Positions 1 through 6,562 of a DNA stretch of 7,963 bases are shown here, piece after piece. The stretch comes from Thermohalobaculum sp039030915. Its GTDB lineage: Bacteria > Pseudomonadota > Alphaproteobacteria > Rhodobacterales > Rhodobacteraceae. Under the pieces are notes generated by a model, which had not been told where the DNA came from, ran no database searches, and saw nothing but the letters and a program-made list of their open reading frames with translations. The first letter of the stretch is position 1; each line of letters opens with the position of its first letter. A program made the translations under genes and the position numbers. The stretch covers positions 1 through 7,963 of the forward strand of contig JBCCDG010000169.1 of assembly GCA_039030915.1 (NCBI GenBank). The letters are read 5' to 3'.

Positions 1-984
1 CGCCACGATGCCGGTGAGACAGCCGGCCGCCCCCGCGGCCTTGCGCATCTCATCGACGGGAGCGGTCAGCACTTCGACGCCGAGCCCTTCGTAGAAACCC
101 CGCATCGCCGCCAGCCCCGCATCCTCCGTCACCCACGGCATGACGATCCGGCGCGGGCCCAGCGTCACGGCGTTCATGCCCGTGTTCACCGCCGGCTCCG
201 GCAGATCCCGCGGCGGGAAGGCGACCGTCACCCCGCGCGCCGCGAGGGCCGCCACCGCGGCGTGCGGCACGCGGCGCGGCCAGGCGACGGCGAGGTCGGG
301 CGCCACGATGCGGAGAAGGCCCATGAGATGCATCACGCCCCAAGGCATGTCGACGGCGAGACACGACACGCCGATCCCCTCCAGCACCCGCGCGATCTGC
401 CGGATCGCCGCCTCGTTGGTGCGAAGCCCGCGCCCCAGGATGACCGTCCCGGGATCGAGCCACATCATGTCCGCCCCCTCGAACGTCGCGCCGCCCGTCA
501 GCGTCGCGAGGATGGGCACGCGCGCGGCGGCGAGGGCAGCGGCGACGGCGACCTCCTCCCCCGCGCGCACCTCCGAGGCCGGGCGGGCGAGGATCGCGCC
601 CTCCGGCGTCATCGCGAACAGATCCGCACAGAACATCTGGTTGGGATGCGTCGCGGAGGCCGGCACGGTCAGGACCTCGATCCCCTGCGCGCGGTAAAGG
701 GCGGCCAGCGCGTCATGCTCGGCCTCGGCGCGGGCGATGTCGACCGGTGCCAGAAGCTGATGCGCGTCCGGCGCATTGCCCGCGGCGGCGAGCGCGGGCC
801 CGGGCGGCGAGAGCAGCACTGTGGCGAGCGGGGCCCATTCGCTTGCGAGCCCCACGGCGGCCCAGCGCGTGCCGAGCTCGTCACGATGGCTGGCGACACG
901 CGGCTGCCAGCCCTTCCCGCCATAGGCCGCGCTGCCGAAGCTGTCGGCCAGCCGCGGTGGCGTGCCTTCTCCGGGCGCGGCCAC
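1..984 (-). CDS. Amidinotransferase/DDAH-fold hydrolase, 3' end cut by window edge
   Basis: This frame is open for 328 codons from a GTG at 984 to the window edge. It belongs to the guanidino-group-modifying superfamily (arginine deiminase, dimethylarginine dimethylaminohydrolase, amidinotransferase), cytoplasmic enzymes that attack the guanidinium carbon of arginine-like substrates through a cysteine thioester. Visible landmarks, in order: MFCADLFAMTPEG (117-129; Asp121 is the substrate-binding Asp of the FxRDP region), FEGADMMWLDP (168-178; Glu169 of the family EGGD motif), RGLRTN (185-190), VMHLMGLLRIV (217-227; catalytic His219) and GCLTGIV near residue 322 (catalytic Cys322). The Glu/His/Cys triad is therefore intact, and only a few C-terminal residues should be missing. 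The GTG start lies 8 nt after the ybaB stop, so co-transcription with dnaX–ybaB is likely. No ATG occurs in frame before residue 117, and the ribosome site is weak (GAGCGGGG). The substrate cannot be assigned: dimethylargininase, deiminase and transferase all remain possible. Confidence 0.85.
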   Translation of the reverse strand, partial: MAAPGEGTPPRLADSFGSAAYGGKGWQPRVASHRDELGTRWAAVGLASEWAPLATVLLSPPGPALAAAGNAPDAHQLLAPVDIARAEAEHDALAALYRAQGIEVLTVPASATHPNQMFCADLFAMTPEGAILARPASEVRAGEEVAVAAALAAARVPILATLTGGATFEGADMMWLDPGTVILGRGLRTNEAAIRQIARVLEGIGVSCLAVDMPWGVMHLMGLLRIVAPDLAVAWPRRVPHAAVAALAARGVTVAFPPRDLPEPAVNTGMNAVTLGPRRIVMPWVTEDAGLAAMRGFYEGLGVEVLTAPVDEMRKAAGAAGCLTGIVA

Positions 985-992
985 GACCCCGC

Positions 993-1343
993 TCAGCCGA
1001 AGGGCAGCTTCATGCCCGGCGGGATCGGCAGGCCCTCGGTCACCTTCGCCATCTCCGCTTGCGCCGCCTCGCGCGCCTTGGCGAGCGCATCGTTGACGGC
1101 CGCGGTGATCAGGTCCTCGAGCACGGCCTTCTCCTCCGTCCCGTCTACCAGTGCCTCCGCAACCTCGATGCCCAGCACCACGCCCTTGCCGTTGGCGCGC
1201 GCGCGCACCATGCCGGCGCCGGCCGTGCCTTCGGCCTCGATCTCCGCCACGCGCGCCTGCGCCTCCTGCAGCTTCTGCTGCAGCTCGCCGGCCTGCGCCA
1301 TCAGCTTGGCCATGTCGCCGAGCCCGCCCAGTCCCTTGAACAT
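993..1343 (-). CDS. ybaB: YbaB/EbfC nucleoid-associated protein
   Basis: This is a YbaB/EbfC family DNA-binding protein, a small homodimeric nucleoid-associated protein encoded beside dnaX and often recR. Read from the second Met it has 116 residues, close to the usual length near 107-110. Typical features are the MFKGLGGLGDMAKLM start, a Gln/Glu/Ala-rich helix (QQKLQEAQARVAEIEAEG), a central beta part (GAGMVRARANGKG... LGIEVAEALVD), the helix LEDLITAAVNDALAKARE, and the closing GLPIPPGMKLPFG, which matches the E. coli ending LPPGFKMPF in style. Two starts are possible. The upstream ATG at 1349 overlaps the dnaX stop as ATGA, but only 2 nt separate it from the AGGAG. The ATG at 1343 has about 8 nt spacing from the same AGGAG and gives the family-like MFKG start, so I prefer it. 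Translation is probably coupled to dnaX. Confidence 0.93.
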   Translation of the reverse strand: MFKGLGGLGDMAKLMAQAGELQQKLQEAQARVAEIEAEGTAGAGMVRARANGKGVVLGIEVAEALVDGTEEKAVLEDLITAAVNDALAKAREAAQAEMAKVTEGLPIPPGMKLPFG

Positions 1344-1345
1344 GC

Positions 1346-3322
1346 TCATCTCTCCTCGAAGGGGTCAGTGGTGATGTCGTCGTCTTCGTCATCCAGAAGC
1401 GCGGCGTCCGGGTCTTCGACCCAGTCGTGCGCCGCCTCCTCCGCGGCCCCCGCCATCTCCGCCGGGGACGGAGCTCTCAGCGGCCGTACGCCCACGATAC
1501 GAGCGCCCGGGAAGGTCTCGAGCGCAGCGAGCACCAGGGGATGCTGCGCCGCGGCCTCGGCCGCCTCCGCGTTCTCGCGGGCCGCGGCCTCTCGGAGGGT
1601 GGGCTGCCCGTCCTCCGCGCTCAACACCACCGACCAGCGCCGCCCGGTCACCTGGCCCAGCATCTCCGAGAGCCGGCCCGGCAGATCGGCCGGCGCGCCG
1701 GGCGTCAGTGCCGTCTCCACCACGCCGTCACGAAGTGCCACGAGGCGCAGAAAGGTCGAAACCTCGTTGGCCAGCAGGTATTCGCGTGCGTCTTCCAGCG
1801 CCTCGGCCATGGCTGCGAGATCAGCGAAGACCGGCGCGGCGGGGGGCGAAGCGGGGGCCGGGGCGGGCTCAACCTCGACATCCATCTGCCGGGCCTGCCC
1901 GCCGACCCCGTGCCCGCCCCCGCGCCCGGCCCCGCCCATCACGACGGAGAGCCGCGTCTCGGCGCGCGCGGGTCCGGGTCCCTCCGCCCGGGGCGCTCCG
2001 CCGGTGGCGGCACTGCCAGTCGGGGCACTGCCGTTCGAGCCACCGCTTGCGCCCATGCCGCGGGCCGTGCCTTCGCCCGCACCCGGAGCACGCCCACCGC
2101 CGCCCCCGGCAGGTGCCGGCGGTTCAGGCTCCTCCGCCTCCAGCCGACGGATCAGTTCCTCGGGGCTCGGCAGTTCGGCCACATGGGTGAGCCGGATGAT
2201 CGTCATCTCGGCGGCCATGATGGCCGATGGCGCGCGCGCCAGCTCCTCCATCGCCTTCAGCAGCATCTGCCAGGTACGGGTCAACGTGCGCATCGAGAGC
2301 CGGCCCGCAAGCTCCCGCCCCCGGTCCCGCTCCTCGGGCGAGACGGTCGGGTCGTCGCCAAGCTCGGCGGAGATGCGCACGACCGAGAGCCAGTGCGTCA
2401 GCTCCGCCAGATCGCGCAGGACCACGGCAGGGTCCGCGCCATCGGCATATTGGCGCCCCAGCTCGGCCAGCGCGCCCGCCGCATCACCCGCCATGATCGT
2501 CTCGAAGAGATCGAAGAGCCGCCCCCGGTCGGCAAGCCCCAGCATCGCCCGCACGGCGGCGGCATCGATCTCCCCCTCGCCCGCCGCACCGTGGGCCAGC
2601 GCCTGATCGAGGAGCGAAAGCGCATCGCGCACCGACCCCTCCGCGGCCCGCACGATAAGGCCGAGCGCGTCCTCGCCGATCCGTGCCCCCTCCTTCGCCG
2701 CGATCCCGGCCAGATGCGCCAGCATCACCTCCGGCTCGATGCGCCGCAGATCGAAACGCTGACAACGCGACAGCACCGTCACCGGCACCTTGCGGATCTC
2801 GGTCGTCGCGAAAAGGAAGACGACGTGCTCCGGCGGCTCCTCCAGCGTCTTGAGGAGCGCGTTGAAGGCCGAGGTGCTGAGCATGTGCACCTCGTCGACG
2901 ATGTAGACCTTGTAGCGCGCCTCGACGGCCCGGTAGCGCACGCTCTCGATGATCTCGCGCACGTCGTCGACGCCGGTGTTGGAGGCCGCATCCATCTCCA
3001 GCACATCCACATGCCGGCCCGCGCCGATGGCCATGCAGGAAGAGCATTCGCCGCACGGATCCACCGTCGGCTTGTCGCCGCGACCTGTGCAGTTGAGCCC
3101 CGTGGCGATGATCCGCGCCGTCGTCGTCTTGCCCACGCCCCGCACGCCCGTCAGCACGAAGGCATGCGCGATCCGGTCATGCGCGAACGCGTTGGTGAGC
3201 GTCTGCACCATCGCCTCCTGACCGATCAGGTCGCGGAAATGCCCGGGCCGGTATTTCCGGGCCAGCACCTGATAGGCTTCCTGGGCAGGCGGGGCGGCGC
3301 CGTCCGGCGGCGTTTCGGTCAT
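1346..3322 (-). CDS. dnaX: DNA polymerase III subunit gamma/tau (clamp-loader ATPase)
   Basis: DnaX is the AAA+ ATPase of the replicative clamp loader. It loads the beta sliding clamp and, through its tau C-terminus, tethers polymerase III and helicase. The 658 residues show: Walker A GVRGVGKT (59-66); a zinc module with Cys78, Cys90, Cys93 and Cys96; Walker B VYIVDEVHML (139-148); sensor 1 FATTE (171-175); the SRC arginine-finger motif (185-187); sensor 2 GSVRDALS (229-236); and the clamp-loader collar helices to about 395. A Gly/Ala/Pro-rich linker (about 397-498) follows, then the C-terminal tau-like domain (FADLAAMAEALEDAREYLL to HPLVLAALETFPGARIVGVRPL), ending in an acidic tail (LLDDEDDD). 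I see no A-rich slippery site, so only full-length product is expected, as is usual outside the enterobacteria. Its stop overlaps the first candidate ybaB ATG. The ATG at 3322 is the start used here; the Shine-Dalgarno sequence before it is weak. Confidence 0.97.
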   Translation of the reverse strand: MTETPPDGAAPPAQEAYQVLARKYRPGHFRDLIGQEAMVQTLTNAFAHDRIAHAFVLTGVRGVGKTTTARIIATGLNCTGRGDKPTVDPCGECSSCMAIGAGRHVDVLEMDAASNTGVDDVREIIESVRYRAVEARYKVYIVDEVHMLSTSAFNALLKTLEEPPEHVVFLFATTEIRKVPVTVLSRCQRFDLRRIEPEVMLAHLAGIAAKEGARIGEDALGLIVRAAEGSVRDALSLLDQALAHGAAGEGEIDAAAVRAMLGLADRGRLFDLFETIMAGDAAGALAELGRQYADGADPAVVLRDLAELTHWLSVVRISAELGDDPTVSPEERDRGRELAGRLSMRTLTRTWQMLLKAMEELARAPSAIMAAEMTIIRLTHVAELPSPEELIRRLEAEEPEPPAPAGGGGGRAPGAGEGTARGMGASGGSNGSAPTGSAATGGAPRAEGPGPARAETRLSVVMGGAGRGGGHGVGGQARQMDVEVEPAPAPASPPAAPVFADLAAMAEALEDAREYLLANEVSTFLRLVALRDGVVETALTPGAPADLPGRLSEMLGQVTGRRWSVVLSAEDGQPTLREAAARENAEAAEAAAQHPLVLAALETFPGARIVGVRPLRAPSPAEMAGAAEEAAHDWVEDPDAALLDDEDDDITTDPFEER

Positions 3323-3471
3323 GATGCGATCCGGCTCATCTCGGGCGCGACCCTAAGGCGGGCGGGCGGGGCGGAGCAAGCGCGAGGCGTCGGCGTGCCA
3401 AGCACGATCGAGCGCCCTGCCCCCTGTCAGCGCTCGCCGGGCGCCCTAGACCTTATGGGACGAGCGATAAG

Positions 3472-3478
3472 AAGGAGG
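3472..3478 (+). promoter_or_regulatory. Strong Shine-Dalgarno site of the coiled-coil gene
   Basis: AAGGAGG, a full match to the anti-Shine-Dalgarno core, lies 6 nt before the ATG at 3485. It fixes that ATG as the start within a much longer open frame that is antisense to dnaX. It is the strongest ribosome site in the window and suggests high translation. Confidence 0.85.
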
Positions 3479-3484
3479 ACGCCC

Positions 3485-3772
3485 ATGACAAGCCGCGACG
3501 AATTCGTTGAGACCCTGAAGGCGAAGATCGACGAGTGGAACCGCGACATCGGCGAGATGGAAACCAAGATGAAGGCCGCGAGCGCCGATGCGGAGGCAAA
3601 ATATGCCGAGCAGATCGCCCAAGCCTCGAAATACCGCGCCGAGGCGCAGGCCAAGCTCGCCGAGACGATGAAGACGAGCCAGGAGAGCTGGGACCGCTAT
3701 CGCCAAAGCTTCGAGCACGCCTGGGACGATATTGCGTCGGGCTTCCGAAAGGCATGGACGCGCTTCGACTGA
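3485..3772 (+). CDS. Small coiled-coil protein, Sll1863-type stress-response family
   Basis: This 95-residue soluble protein, MTSRDEFVETLKAKIDEW..., is almost entirely helical. A charged heptad-like coiled coil runs from about 5 to 65 (IGEMETKMKAASADAEAKY, then QASKYRAEAQAKLAETM), followed by an aromatic-rich tail with repeated Trp (SWDRYRQSFEHAWDDIASGFRKAWTRF). The pattern 'LKAKIDEWN.DI..ME.K.KAA.ADAE.KY.EQI' followed by a Trp-rich end is what I know from small coiled-coil proteins annotated as the Sll1863 stress-response family. The assignment comes from remembered pattern, and no biochemical function is established by it. No signal peptide or membrane segment is present. It is divergent from dnaX across 162 bp and converges on the SRP RNA gene with only 22 bp between gene ends. 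The tail pattern also resembles phasin-like proteins, which is the main alternative. Confidence 0.85.
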   Translation: MTSRDEFVETLKAKIDEWNRDIGEMETKMKAASADAEAKYAEQIAQASKYRAEAQAKLAETMKTSQESWDRYRQSFEHAWDDIASGFRKAWTRFD

Positions 3773-3794
3773 CCGCGCGTTGCAGGGAGGGAGA

Positions 3795-3894
3795 GGTGAG
3801 AGGCTGGACAACGACCCAAGCGTGGCTCGTTACGGCTGCTTCCTTCCGGACCTGACCGGGTTGGCGAGGTGCCTGCCCGCGCCAACCTCTCACC
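3795..3894 (-). ncRNA. ffs: Signal recognition particle RNA, small bacterial (4.5S) type
   Basis: Read on the minus strand, positions 3857-3834 carry the diagnostic SRP domain IV core GGTCAGGTCCGGAAGGA...AGCAGCC, the Ffh-binding GGAA-type tetraloop and internal loop found in all SRP RNAs. The ends pair perfectly: GGTGAGAGG (3894-3886) with CCTCTCACC (3803-3795), closing a single long hairpin of about 100 nt. There is no Alu domain, as expected for a Gram-negative SRP RNA. The RNA binds Ffh and, with FtsY, delivers nascent membrane proteins to the translocon. It lies upstream of dnaX in the same orientation, a neighbourhood seen in many bacteria, with a coiled-coil gene of opposite orientation in between. 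The exact ends are inferred from the terminal helix and could shift by a few bases. Confidence 0.95.
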
Positions 3895-3897
3895 GAT

Positions 3898-3926
3898 CAG
3901 ATAGCAAGGCGCCCGCCCCGCCGCAA
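3898..3926 (-). promoter_or_regulatory. Candidate promoter of the SRP RNA gene
   Basis: On the minus strand TTGCGG (3926-3921) is followed after 17 bp by TATCTG (3903-3898), placed just before the predicted RNA 5' end at 3894. The hexamers match the sigma-70 consensus only partly (-35 three of six, -10 three of six), and the -10 to +1 distance is short. This is the best placed pair, but it is inferred from position. The -10 element and spacer overlap one arm of the inverted repeat at 3904-3943. Confidence 0.35.
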
Positions 3927-3943
3927 GGGAGCGGGCGCCTTGC
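3904..3943. repeat. Perfect 13-bp inverted repeat next to the SRP RNA gene
   Basis: GCAAGGCGCCCGC (3904-3916) and GCGGGCGCCTTGC (3931-3943) are exact reverse complements around a 14-nt loop. As RNA this is a very stable GC-rich hairpin. It could be a terminator-like stem, a DNA operator or a spacer element. Neither strand has a real T-run after it (only TT within the stem), so a classical intrinsic terminator is not supported. It lies 9 bp upstream of the SRP RNA and 87 bp upstream of nudC. Confidence 0.8.
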
Positions 3944-4030
3944 ATGGGCCGCGACGCTCTGCCATCACCGCCTCATCCGCGCAGCCGCGGTCGCGGCACC
4001 TGTCTTTCGCCCATCGCCACGACGAGGCCC

Positions 4031-4960
4031 ATGCCCCATCTCGATCGGATCACCTTTGCCCGGCCCGGCAATACGCTCGATCGTGCAGCCCATCTGCGGC
4101 GGAAGGCGGCCGACCTGATGACTGCCGACGGGGCCGTCGCGCACGCCTTTTCGGAGGGGCGCGTGGCCGTGGATCTCGGCGGGGAGAAGCGGCTTTGCGC
4201 CTTTCTGCCCGGCATGCTCGCCGCCGCCGCGCGGGAGACGCCGGTCTTTCTCGGCACCATCGACGGGGCGCCGCGCTACGCCGCCGATCTGGGCGCGCTC
4301 GACGAGGCGGGGCGGGAAGCGCTGCTCGGCCCCGAGACCAAGTTCATCGACCTGCGCTCGATCAGCGCCGAACTCTCCGCGACCGACGCGGCACTGGCGG
4401 CGACCGGCAAGTCGATCCTCGGCTGGCACACCACCCATGGCTTCTGCGCCTGCTGCGGCGCTGCCAGCGCCGTGGAGGATGGGGGCTGGCGGCGGCGCTG
4501 CGGCAGCTGCGGCGCGCAGCATTTCCCGCGCGTGGACCCGGTGGTGATCATGCTGGTCCTGCTCGGCGACCGGGTGCTGCTCGGGCGCCAGCGGCAATGG
4601 CCGCCGGGGCTGTCCTCCCTCCTCGCCGGCTTCGTCGAGCCCGGGGAGACGCCGGAGGAGGCCGTGCGCCGCGAGGTGATGGAGGAGGCGGCAATCCCGG
4701 TCGGGCGCGTGCGCTATCTCGCCACCCAACCCTGGCCCTTCCCATCGACCCTCATGATCGGCTGCATCGCCGAGGCGCTGGACGAGCCGATCACGGTCGA
4801 TCCGGAGGAACTCGAAAGCGCCGCTTGGGTCAGCAAGGCCGACATGGCCGAGGCGCTGGCCGGACGCCATCCGCATATCGGCGCCCCCCGCGTCGACGCG
4901 ATCGCCAGAAGCATCCTTGCCGCGTGGGTCGACGGCGAGATCGAGGGGTTCGCGGGCTGA
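4031..4960 (+). CDS. nudC: NADH pyrophosphatase NudC (Nudix hydrolase)
   Basis: NudC hydrolyses NAD(H) to NMN(H) and AMP; in characterised members it also removes NAD caps from RNA. From the ATG at 4031 the protein has 309 residues: an N-terminal domain (1-130), a zinc ribbon with Cys139, Cys142, Cys157 and Cys160 (FCACCG ... CGSCG), the linker AQHFPRVDPVVIM, and the Nudix fold. The Nudix box runs from Gly200 to Ile222 with Glu206, Arg214-Glu215 and Glu218-Glu219 present. The consensus Gly before the last position is Ala221 (EEAAI instead of EEAGI). The NADH-specific signature QPWPFPS is at 233-239, immediately after the box as in the family, and makes the assignment firm. The frame stays open upstream to 3944, but those 29 codons look non-coding, while MPHLDRITFA follows a GACGAGG ribosome site and has usual family length. 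Confidence 0.95.
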   Translation: MPHLDRITFARPGNTLDRAAHLRRKAADLMTADGAVAHAFSEGRVAVDLGGEKRLCAFLPGMLAAAARETPVFLGTIDGAPRYAADLGALDEAGREALLGPETKFIDLRSISAELSATDAALAATGKSILGWHTTHGFCACCGAASAVEDGGWRRRCGSCGAQHFPRVDPVVIMLVLLGDRVLLGRQRQWPPGLSSLLAGFVEPGETPEEAVRREVMEEAAIPVGRVRYLATQPWPFPSTLMIGCIAEALDEPITVDPEELESAAWVSKADMAEALAGRHPHIGAPRVDAIARSILAAWVDGEIEGFAG

Positions 4961-5183
4961 GCGACGCAGCGTGGGATCCTCAGGGACCAGACCGAACCCG
5001 CGGCCCAAGCCGAGAGAAACATCCCCGGCCTTATTGCGCGGTGAACACCCCAACATCCGGCACGCTGTCCGGTCACCGATCAGCCCTCACACAGCCGACG
5101 CCCCTGCTCAGCGGAGACGGCACCGGCAGGTTCCTCGGCGCCGGACCTTTCGCCCGCGCCCTGTCGCGCTACCTCTGCGCCGC

Positions 5184-5211
5184 GGCCGGCAGGTCGGTCG
5201 CGCTGCCGGCC
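5184..5211. repeat. Inverted repeat just upstream of the flavin reductase gene
   Basis: GGCCGGCAG (5184-5192) and CTGCCGGCC (5203-5211) are exact reverse complements around a 10-nt loop. The right arm ends about 3 bp before the GAGGGG ribosome-site candidate of the next gene. It could be a 5' leader hairpin or a repressor operator. It does not resemble the FMN riboswitch. In sequence this rich in G+C a 9-bp repeat may also occur by chance. Confidence 0.5.
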
Positions 5212-5227
5212 ATGAGGGGCACAGGGC

Positions 5228-5722
5228 ATGATGCATCCGCCATCCGACAAGGATGCGCTCAGAAAAGCGCTCGGCGCCTTCGCCACGGGCGTCACCATCG
5301 TGACGACCTGCGAGCGGGATGCGGAGGGTGAGGGCACGCCCGTCGGCTTCACCGCCAACAGCTTCACCTCCGTCTCGCTCGCACCGCCGATCCTGCTCGT
5401 CTGCCTCGCCCATACGGCGGCGAGCTACGAACTCTTCTGCGCGTCGGACACCTTCGCCGTGAACGTCCTCGCCGCCGGGCAGCAGGACACGGCAAAGGTC
5501 TTCGCGACGCGGGGGGCGGACAAGTTCGCCAATGTCGCCTGGTCGCCGGGCGAGCGCGGCGCCCCGCTCATCGACGGCTCCCTTGCCCGCTTCGACTGCG
5601 CGATCCACGAACGCGTGACGGCCGGGGACCATGACATCCTGATCGGTCGCGTACTCGCCTTCTCGCGGGAGGAGGGCCGCGCCCTCGTCTACCACGCCGG
5701 CAGCTTCGCGACGCTCGGCTAG
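5228..5722 (+). CDS. Flavin reductase-like FMN-binding protein
   Basis: This is a 164-residue member of the flavin reductase family (split-barrel FMN-binding fold), the NAD(P)H:flavin oxidoreductase component that supplies reduced flavin to two-component monooxygenases such as HpaB/HpaC, or serves as a free FMN reductase. Landmarks: ALRKALGAFATGVTIVTT (10-27); the FMN-contacting stretch GFTANSFTSVSLAPPILLVCL (40-60); FAVNVLA (76-82); and the late core FDCAIHERVTAGDHDILIGRV (122-142), including the family GDH, then LVYHAGSF (153-160). Length is normal for the single-domain type. Two adjacent ATGs (5228 and 5231) are equally plausible behind GAGGGGCACAGGGC. No partner monooxygenase gene is in the window, so the physiological partner is unknown. 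The gene is 267 bp after nudC with an inverted repeat between, so it probably has its own promoter. It converges on the J-domain gene with 8 bp between stops. Confidence 0.92.
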   Translation: MMHPPSDKDALRKALGAFATGVTIVTTCERDAEGEGTPVGFTANSFTSVSLAPPILLVCLAHTAASYELFCASDTFAVNVLAAGQQDTAKVFATRGADKFANVAWSPGERGAPLIDGSLARFDCAIHERVTAGDHDILIGRVLAFSREEGRALVYHAGSFATLG

Positions 5723-5730
5723 GCGGTCGG

Positions 5731-6429
5731 TCAGGCGCGGGACGAAGCGGGCTTGCGGCCGGTCACCTCGGCAAACGCCGCGTTCACCGCCGCCAGCCGC
5801 CGCTCCGCCAGCGCCCTTGCCTCTGACGGTACGCCGCGGGCGACCAGCGCATCCGGATGGAGGCGCCGCACGAGCCGACGATACTGTCGCCGCAACTCCT
5901 CCTCCGGCGTATTCGGGGCGACGCCCAGCACCGCCCAAGGGTCCTCCTCGCCCGGCAGGTGGCGGGCGCGAATGCTACGGAACGTATCGGGCGCGACCTC
6001 GAAGATCCGCGCAACTTCCTCGAGAAATGCCGCCTCGCCAGGATGATAGGCACCGTCCGCCGCGGCGATGTAGACAAGACCCTCCAGCAGATCCTCGAGC
6101 ATCGCGGGCCGATCCTTGAACATGCGGGCGACCTGCGCGGCATAGCTCTCGAAGCCGGCCACGTCCGTGCGCGCCATGTTGTAAATGCGGGCCGCCTGCT
6201 CCTCGGCGTCGGGCGGGATGTTGAAGACCTTGCGGAAGGCAGCGATCTCGTCCCGCGTCACGCGCCCGTCGGCCTTCGCCATCTTGGCGCCGAGCGCGAT
6301 GACCGCGATTGTGAAGGCGACGCTGTGCTCTGGGTCGGGGTCGTGGGAGAGGCGCTCCAACACAGCGCTCAACGGCTCCCCTCTGCCCAGGGCCGCGACC
6401 GCCGCCTTCAGACGCTGCCAGATAGACAT
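5731..6429 (-). CDS. TerB-domain plus J-domain co-chaperone (DjlA-like, no membrane anchor)
   Basis: The 232-residue protein joins two domains. Residues about 35-150 form a TerB-like helical domain (SVAFTIAVIALGAKMAKADGRVTRDEIAAF, and the second acidic repeat VYIAAADGAYHPGEAAFLEEVARIF; here the motifs are AKADG and AAADG). Residues about 164-225 form a J-domain (DPWAVLGVAPNTPEEELRRQYR, with the essential HPD at 191-193) that stimulates DnaK ATPase. This order matches DjlA and related DnaJ proteins. E. coli DjlA has an N-terminal membrane segment; none is seen here, so the protein is probably cytosolic. The frame extends three codons upstream to a GTG at 6438, but the ATG at 6429 (MSIWQRL) fits remembered homologues. 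Its stop lies 8 bp from the convergent flavin reductase stop and no terminator is visible between them. The client or pathway cannot be inferred from the neighbours. Confidence 0.92.
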   Translation of the reverse strand: MSIWQRLKAAVAALGRGEPLSAVLERLSHDPDPEHSVAFTIAVIALGAKMAKADGRVTRDEIAAFRKVFNIPPDAEEQAARIYNMARTDVAGFESYAAQVARMFKDRPAMLEDLLEGLVYIAAADGAYHPGEAAFLEEVARIFEVAPDTFRSIRARHLPGEEDPWAVLGVAPNTPEEELRRQYRRLVRRLHPDALVARGVPSEARALAERRLAAVNAAFAEVTGRKPASSRA

Positions 6430-6562
6430 CGCAGCCACTCATCAGTGCCGTCGCCGCGGCGCCTGCCTTCTTGGGTGTGATCAGATCTCGACAGCGTGCA
6501 GGGCGCGCGCAAATGGCTCGACCAACCCCTACCGTCGACTTTCGGTATCTTCCTGTCGCGGA

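Noticed and set aside
1346..3322. Search for a programmed frameshift site in dnaX that would give a gamma form.
   Set aside because: No A-rich slippery heptamer or following stem was seen, and the linker is made of GC-rich codons.
3350..3379. Possible dnaX promoter TTGCTC / TTAGGG with 17-bp spacing on the minus strand.
   Set aside because: The -10 match is too poor to list as a feature; the position is plausible but unproven.
747..3484. Very long plus-strand open frames antisense to dnaX and ybaB (hundreds of codons).
   Set aside because: They are mirror frames of GC-rich coding DNA with Arg/Ala/His/Pro-rich translations. Only the last 95 codons of one of them, after the strong ribosome site at 3472, look like a real protein.
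3890..5083. The 11-mer TCACCGATCAG occurs at 3890-3900 and again at 5073-5083.
   Set aside because: It is too short, and its two contexts (SRP RNA end and the nudC/flavin reductase gap) share nothing else; treated as coincidence.
3940..5331. A 463-codon plus-strand frame overlapping nudC.
   Set aside because: The translation is Arg/Gly/Ala-rich with no motif, while the other plus frame carries all NudC signatures.
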